Assembly: GCA_001051155.2 (NCBI GenBank)
Contig: JYIP02000007.1
Span: 126,342 to 190,341 of the forward strand
Source of the DNA: Chrysoporthe austroafricana
Taxonomy: Eukaryota; Ascomycota; Sordariomycetes; Diaporthales; Cryphonectriaceae
Length of the DNA: 64,000 nt
Direction: 5' to 3'
Part shown: positions 58,216 through 64,000 of the stretch, piece by piece
Layout of the letters: the number at the start of each line of letters is the position of its first letter
Position numbering within the stretch: the first letter of the stretch is position 1
The notes under the pieces: model-generated
What the model was told of the DNA's origin: nothing
The model's database searches: none
Seen by the model: the letters and a program-made list of their open reading frames with translations, nothing else
Translations under genes and position numbers: made by a program

Positions 58216-61200
58216 CTTGATTACTTTTGAGCGTCTGTTGACTGTCTGATTATTGGCAGCGTGACAGAATCAATATGCCGGCGGATTGTCAAGACTGGGG
58301 CGCCCTTTATGCTGGTTACTGAAGTGAACGCCTTGCGGTGGTGTTGGAATGGGCACCCACCACGTTGAAGAGAAAGCTCCTTAGGTATGTAACAGGAAGT
58401 CGGACTGCCCAAAATTGTTGCTTGATTGAAAGCTCAGCTTCGCAACAGAGGTGACGAATTGATCCAAAGCCACACTCAAAGTATTGCAGCGGGGCAGACG
58501 AGAAATCGGGATGGAAGGAGACAGATCTCCAAACATCTCAATCATTTCTAGGCCACAGCCTTGGAGATTAGCTCAGAGATAGGTCGACGTGTATCGCGGA
58601 GCTAATTGTCTAGACTTGGAGTTTGTGTTCTTGGTCATGAGACCTGGAAGTACACGATATTTGTGGGCACGAGGTTGTCCGAGATTGTCGATAGGGAGCA
58701 CATTGAATAATCAACCAATATCCTCCTGCCATCAAAGAAAACTGCTTCACCAAAATGCCATACAATATTGTAATGCTACTTCTATAACTTCAAACCTCTA
58801 AGATAACTTCGGTTACCGCGATGATGACGAGTTTCACGCTTGAACTTGTTCATGTCTCATATGGTTCCCAATTCTAAGCTACACTGCTGGCCCCGCCCCC
58901 TTCCAGACCAGTGCCGCACATAGTCCAAGGACCTCTTAAGGGCTCGAAGCCCAGCAGCACTAGAAGTGATGGTATCATAGAGGTAGTTTATTTGTGTGAA
59001 TTTTCAAAATGATAAGCTTTGTACGCCATGGTTCTGAATTATAGACTACTATACTGAGATGCGTCATACATTGCTAAGGAAGGTAGCATAGGGACTTTAC
59101 AACGCATTTAGAGTTCGTTGATAGCCTGCATTCAAGTCAGCAAAGGTCTGTTTATACCAGGCTTATCCGTCTCTTGTATCTCAGCAACCAATTGTGTCGA
59201 CCATACCAGACCGTAGCCTCGTGCCTCTGTATAAAGACAGTATACAACCGATAGCAAGACTTTTGGGGAGAATGTGCACACAGCGTAGCTAATTAGGCAG
59301 GCACGCTATTTATCGGATGAAATTCTATTGTTTTGCGATACCACCCATAATATATTCTGAGATGTCTGCCATGGAACATTCGTTTCTCCGATTAAAATCG
59401 GAGACATTGCGACATGTGGATGTAGAACCGGTGGCTTCCGCTCCGAGGCATCCGGGACCGGGCACACCGAAAGGGGTCGAGGTTTGATGGGCGCGGCTCT
59501 TCCGAATCGCCGATCTTGGCTCTGGAGGCAAGCTTCTCGTCACCGGCTCACCACCGTCCTATGACCATGAGGTCTGAACCACGACGCATCTTTCGCAACT
59601 CTCGGTACCGACGCCGGGAACAAGACGGAGACGGGACTCGACGCTTCAAGCCTGCTAGGCTTGTTGAACTTCGATCTGCCCATGACCTCGGCAGGACGAG
59701 AATCAGGCCATATGGGCTGATCAATGATACTTAACCAATCAGGCTGTTGGAAGCATCAGCAATTCGACAGGCCTCGGCTCGTCGCTTGGACTGCGGAGCC
59801 CAAGATGCTAGAGGTGCCCTTGAACGGCTCTCGCAAGGAGGCAATCAGGATGCCGTTTCCCGAAAAATGGCGAGTGTCTCTGATGTCATTCCGCCTTGTC
59901 TGATTTTGTCTTGCCTAGCAGATGGGTCGGATAGATGCAGCCGGACGAGAGCAGCTCGGAGTGCGGATGTGGTTGAAGTTGCATTCCCACCTGACGGAGC
60001 TTAAGAATGGGGACCGAAGCAAAGCAGCCAATGGTCTTACACGCTTCGGCGACAGGGATAGAGGCAGGGGGCAGCAGCTCAAGATCCAGAGCTCCAACAC
60101 CTCTGCTGCATCTTGCTCTAACAAAGTGGCGACGCAAAGGCCATTGATGGCAAAGACTATGAAAGAGTAAAAGTGCTAAGTGAATATATGCTGAATAGGA
60201 GAGAAAGTGTAGATAGTGCAGCCAATGAGTGGACCAGGAGCAGCCACGTGAAGCAAAGCCCCTCGTACTCTCCCTGCCAGGATGCTGAGGGAACCGAACG
60301 CCTAACATATCACATGTTGGAGCTCATTTCGAGGCTCAGAAGCATCCCCGCGTCCGTGGCCAGGCATTCTGTCACTACCTAAGGAGAGAGAGACCTACGC
60401 ATTGTCATGGTGGTCAGGCAATCTTGCCAGGCCGGCAAGCGCTGAGTAGATGGGTGTTCAGCATAAATGCCATCTATCTGATGCTGAAGTCCGCCACTTC
60501 GGCTATCAACAAAGAGAGGCTATAGAGTCCTAGTGACCCTACCTCTTTTGCGTAAATAGCTTTTTGAAGACGTCGCCGAACCTAGGTCTCTTTGCAGTCT
60601 TATGCCGCCATAGTAAGTTGATGCCGAGGCAAGTTATCTACCTTCGATCCTCAGAGCCACCCTCTCCACATTGTTGGGTTTCAAACTAGCTTCAAAAGAA
60701 CCCCCCCCCCCCGAACTTCTCCTACATCGTGCGCACCGGTCCCGAATGCCGAATGGCCGGAAAATTTTGCATTTTGGGACCAGGACCTTGATGGAGTGCA
60801 GGCTCCGCGCTTTCGAACTTTCGCTGTCTACACCCCGACAGGTCACGACAAAAGCGAAGCGTCGTGGCTTGGCGTAGGGTTGTGGCTGTGGCTGATGAAC
60901 TCCTGCGCTGTGTGCTCGCTATCGTACTCGTGAGGCACGCTCTCAGGCCGAAGAAACCTTCGGCCCAATGTAGAAACCCGGCACCGGTCTCGGCAGTTCA
61001 TGGAAACGCCGGGCCCGGCTTGCCCTTGGGCACTTTCGCAAAGGGAGGGTCTTTCGAATCGAGAGCAGCTGTAGGCCGGGCGACACAGAGGTTGGCTCTC
61101 AGTTAGCAGACGAGATGACTTCAAAACGCCTCCAACCTGCTGCCCTGTGCTATGACACGGCGCGGTACAGCGCCGGGTCAGGATTCGGATCCATCACCGC

Positions 61201-64000
61201 TCTTTATATGCTATTCGAGAAAGGAGATCTGCTCAATCCCATACCGCCGTGCCCGAATCGCATCCTGCGCAGCCCATTGCAATGCTCCATGCCCATGCAA
61301 GTCAATAATGTGCCGGGCGGGTTTTGCGGCCAGGTCCGTAAGTTCGACGCCGTGCCCGGGCGAAACGGTGTCGAAAACGGAGATGCTAGAGCTGCAAGCT
61401 GAGGTGCTAGAATCCTCCTGGAGGATTGAGGCGCCACCCAGCGGGTTGTCGCCCACAGCCCCCACACAACGCTGGGCGGACCGATACAGACAAGGATGTC
61501 TTGGGGGCCCCGCCCAACCGCCGTCGCTCCGAGAGCGAAGATATGGAGCATCACTACCTCGTGAGGCCCAGGGCCGCCAAGAGATCCAGTGCAACGGCAA
61601 GGGCGAGCTCCGCCTCTCACGATGGCCTTCTAGAACCTGGCCGAGGGCAGCGTCGTAAGTTTATGTATCGTCGACCACGTGCAGACCAAAGCCGTCAGCC
61701 ACAACTGGCGACGCGTCGCTGTTATTCGCGGATCCTTCCGGGGGTCGGATACCAGGACGGCGGCCGTGATTGAGTCCCCTGTCCCCGGACAGCAAAGCCT
61801 CGTGGTCGAGCCTGCGTCTCCGCGCAGAGCCCGCCAGGCCATGTGCCATCGAGAGCGCCGGAGGGCCCCCCAGGAGGTGGGCACACTTCTGCTCCACACC
61901 ATCTGGCGGGCCCAGGACCGACACCTCACGAGTGCATACCCAGTACGCGTATTGGCGTATTCGCCCGAGCTGACGAGGGGCCTTGGCTGATCTGCCCGTG
62001 GGAGGCGGGGTGCGAGATCTCATGAGCTGCGACAAGCCCCCCAAAGGGTGCGCGGCGCCTGTGCCCGGAGGGAATTTTGGTTCTCAACATTGTCAGCGCA
62101 AGGTGCCGATGGCCCTGGGCTACCGAGAACCAGCAGTTGCCTCGCATCCGTGTCCTGATTGGGCTACTGCATGCACACACCGAGAATGGAAACATTACGC
62201 GAGTGGGGTGGCCGCTGTCAATCGGCAGGATTGGCGATCTGAACCATTGTGACGGGTCCCTTTGGGGAGAACGGGGTGCATGTCATGATGCCGTCTGTCG
62301 AATCTGCATCTGCTCCCCTCAATCAGCCTTCGGGGCTGACCAGTGGTGCTGAAACTGGAGGCTTCTGCGAGGCCACCGGGAGCCCTCTGTCTGTTGCCGC
62401 GCTGAATAAATGCTTACAGAGCCTATCAACGAAACCTGCTCAGGCGTAAGCCGCGCCTAGAACTACTGCCTAAATTGCCCTTCGCGACATTAGGTTCCAG
62501 ACAGACCTATAAGTGTGACTTCGATGGACTCGTCATCCTAATTTTTGGGGGGGAGGGGTTGGAATCGCAGCTAGGCTTGCACTGTGGACGCTCTGTATCG
62601 CCGTTTGCATCTCCTCAGCCACGGCGATCCAGACCCCAGCCGTTTGGTGTCCTCGAGATTAGTCTCTGCTGTAGGTTTTCAGTCCGCCCGAGTCTAAATG
62701 CCGCCAAGCTCACAGCCCGAGGTCTGCCTCAGAGTTCGGGTTCTGCAGTAGATTTCTGATCGGCCGGAGTTTAAATGGCGGCCGGATCCCGTACGGATAG
62801 GATCGATCCCCCACGGGCCCCAAACCTGGGACAATAAGCTGAGGCAAGGTAGCGGGCGGTAGGACGAATATTGCGCCGCCTGCTGCGCCGCCGCCGCCGC
62901 CGCCGCAACATTTGCATGCTGTATTGCGCTGCTACTGAGCAGGGCTCCTACGAGCATGAGCACCAGCATCTCTCCCCTCCCGCCGAGTACGCCGCACGTA
63001 TAGCATAGCATGTGTACTGGTGTGTGTCCGTCCGCCCGCGGCCCTGCAGGCATACGGGAGAGCCACACTTGCGTGCCTGTATGCACGTCTCTCATTGATA
63101 GTGAGCTCGCGATGTACTAGTAGTGGCATGCAAGTTGTTCATGGACAGGGCCCCTGCCAGCGGGGATAGGCGGGAACCCAGCATGCACGGAGTTAGGCTG
63201 GATGCGTGTCTACTTCCCCCCCCCCCTGTCTTGCATGCGAATCCTCAGTGTCCCATGGTCGATCGAGGCCCCGATACTACCTGGGGCGAGGTACGGTGGT
63301 AGGTGGATGAGGGGCAGAAGAGGAGGTGGGCGCGTGCCTCAGACGTGGGATCCAGCCACCATGCTCAAGTACTTAGCAGGAGACAGGGGCGATCATCCTC
63401 CGGGGCTCTGGTCAGCGAGCGGCCTTGGGATGGATGGTCCGCGGGATCTACCGGAGGCAGCTCCGCCCTGCTCGGAGGATGGGAGGACAACGAAATACCG
63501 GCGCTCGCCCTTTCGCGCAGGGGCAGCGGAGACCGCCTCCTTGGTGGATAGAGCGACCTCGGCGCCGAGAACACACCAACGGCCGTCTTTCGGCCTGTGT
63601 GCATATCCGAGGGGGAGAAAGCATACGTCAGGCGACATCTGCAGTATGTCTTGCCGGGCACGCGCCTTGGCCAACCTTGATTGCGTGTGAGCAAATGTGG
63701 CACGACAGTCAATGGTGGGATGTCGGTCACAGGCATGCGCAGGCATGCGCATGCAGATGGGAGGGCGGGGTGATGCGAATCCCAAGTAGATTGCTGGAGC
63801 CGTACATGCATTCGAGGGGGAATCAATCATTCCCATTTCGAGCCTTGTGGGCCCGGCCCGGTGGGCCTTCAGCTGTCTGTGACCGCGCAGGGCGCGAAAG
63901 GGGCCGCAAGAACAGGATGAAGAATCGTGAGGAGTGGTTTGTCCTCCTAGTCGTACACTCAGACCTCTCCGTCGTCCCTTCATTCCCTGAAACGCAACAT
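58216..64000. other. 5.8-kb right end without a supportable gene
   Basis: 58216-59400 is ordinary to AT-leaning sequence. 59400-64000 is GC-rich with scattered C or G runs (60702-60713, 62546-62556, 63217-63228) and a CCG triplet tract (62888-62907). Open frames up to about 196 codons occur, but competing frames on both strands overlap and none has a domain, intron-linked continuation or signal peptide. Near 62687 and 62765 two related words, CCGAGTCTAAATGCCGCC and CGGAGTTTAAATGGCGGCC, occur 78 bp apart. I cannot say whether this is a large promoter region, decayed repeat or a non-coding locus. Confidence 0.45.
62888..62907. repeat. CCG triplet microsatellite
   Basis: An uninterrupted CCG/GCC trinucleotide tract of about 20 bp in non-coding GC-rich sequence. 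Confidence 0.85.

Noticed and set aside
59400..64000. Possible CRISPR or phage-type elements in the GC-rich end
   Set aside because: No regularly spaced repeats were seen, and the genome is clearly fungal.

Overview
The window is nuclear DNA of a filamentous ascomycete, most likely a Sordariomycete. Genes are GC-rich and carry many 55-180 bp GT-AG introns, often with CTAAC or CTGAC branch sites. The gene set is Pezizomycotina-like, and an AT-rich block shows repeat-induced point mutation (RIP). Exon structures were worked out by hand from frame, splice signals and family knowledge; no alignment was run.

Layout. 1-8050 is a RIP-degraded block. A Ty3/gypsy retrotransposon on the minus strand covers about 550-5060 (gag, zinc knuckle, reverse transcriptase, RNase H, integrase). 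It is followed by AT-rich sequence, a short-unit minisatellite and a 159-bp tandem duplication. From 8050 composition is normal. The genes are: MFS transporter (+, 9173-10601); a possible intron-bearing tRNA-Arg(CCT) (-, 10933-11018); a DCAF11/LEC14B-like WD40 protein (-, 11391-13748); a small membrane protein (-, 15055-15666); a double-Myb telobox protein (+, 16389-18233); ribosomal protein eS4 (+, 18903-20116); mitochondrial D-lactate dehydrogenase (+, 25089-27215); an RNA-dependent RNA polymerase (+, 28486-32668); a secreted protein with three RHHQGV repeats (-, 33176-33760); a secreted heme-thiolate peroxidase (-, 35525-36491); a protein with a half-intact RING (+, 39905-40558); a Ppn2-like polyphosphatase (-, 41511-43007); Pet191 (-, 44876-45357); a GPI-anchored CFEM-like wall protein (-, 46414-48695); Vms1 (-, 54338-56375); and a small nuclear-type protein with a GC-AG intron (-, 57612-58215). 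Long stretches, notably 20.1-25.1, 36.5-39.9, 48.7-54.3 and 58.2-64 kb, hold no gene I can support.

How the parts relate. This is a patchwork of housekeeping and secreted-protein genes, not a biosynthetic cluster. Two genome-defence themes meet here: the RIP-mutated retroelement and an intact RdRP of the RNA-silencing/meiotic-silencing type. Organelle and quality-control genes (DLD1, PET191, VMS1) are scattered. A telobox sequence sits in the VMS1 upstream region, while a telobox-binding Myb protein is encoded 38 kb away.

The most unusual item is the small secreted protein at 33176-33760. It carries three near-identical RHHQGV(T/N)T boxes separated by Ala/Lys-rich and Thr-rich linkers, one directly after a Lys-Arg. 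It looks like a processed repeat peptide precursor of a kind I do not recognise.
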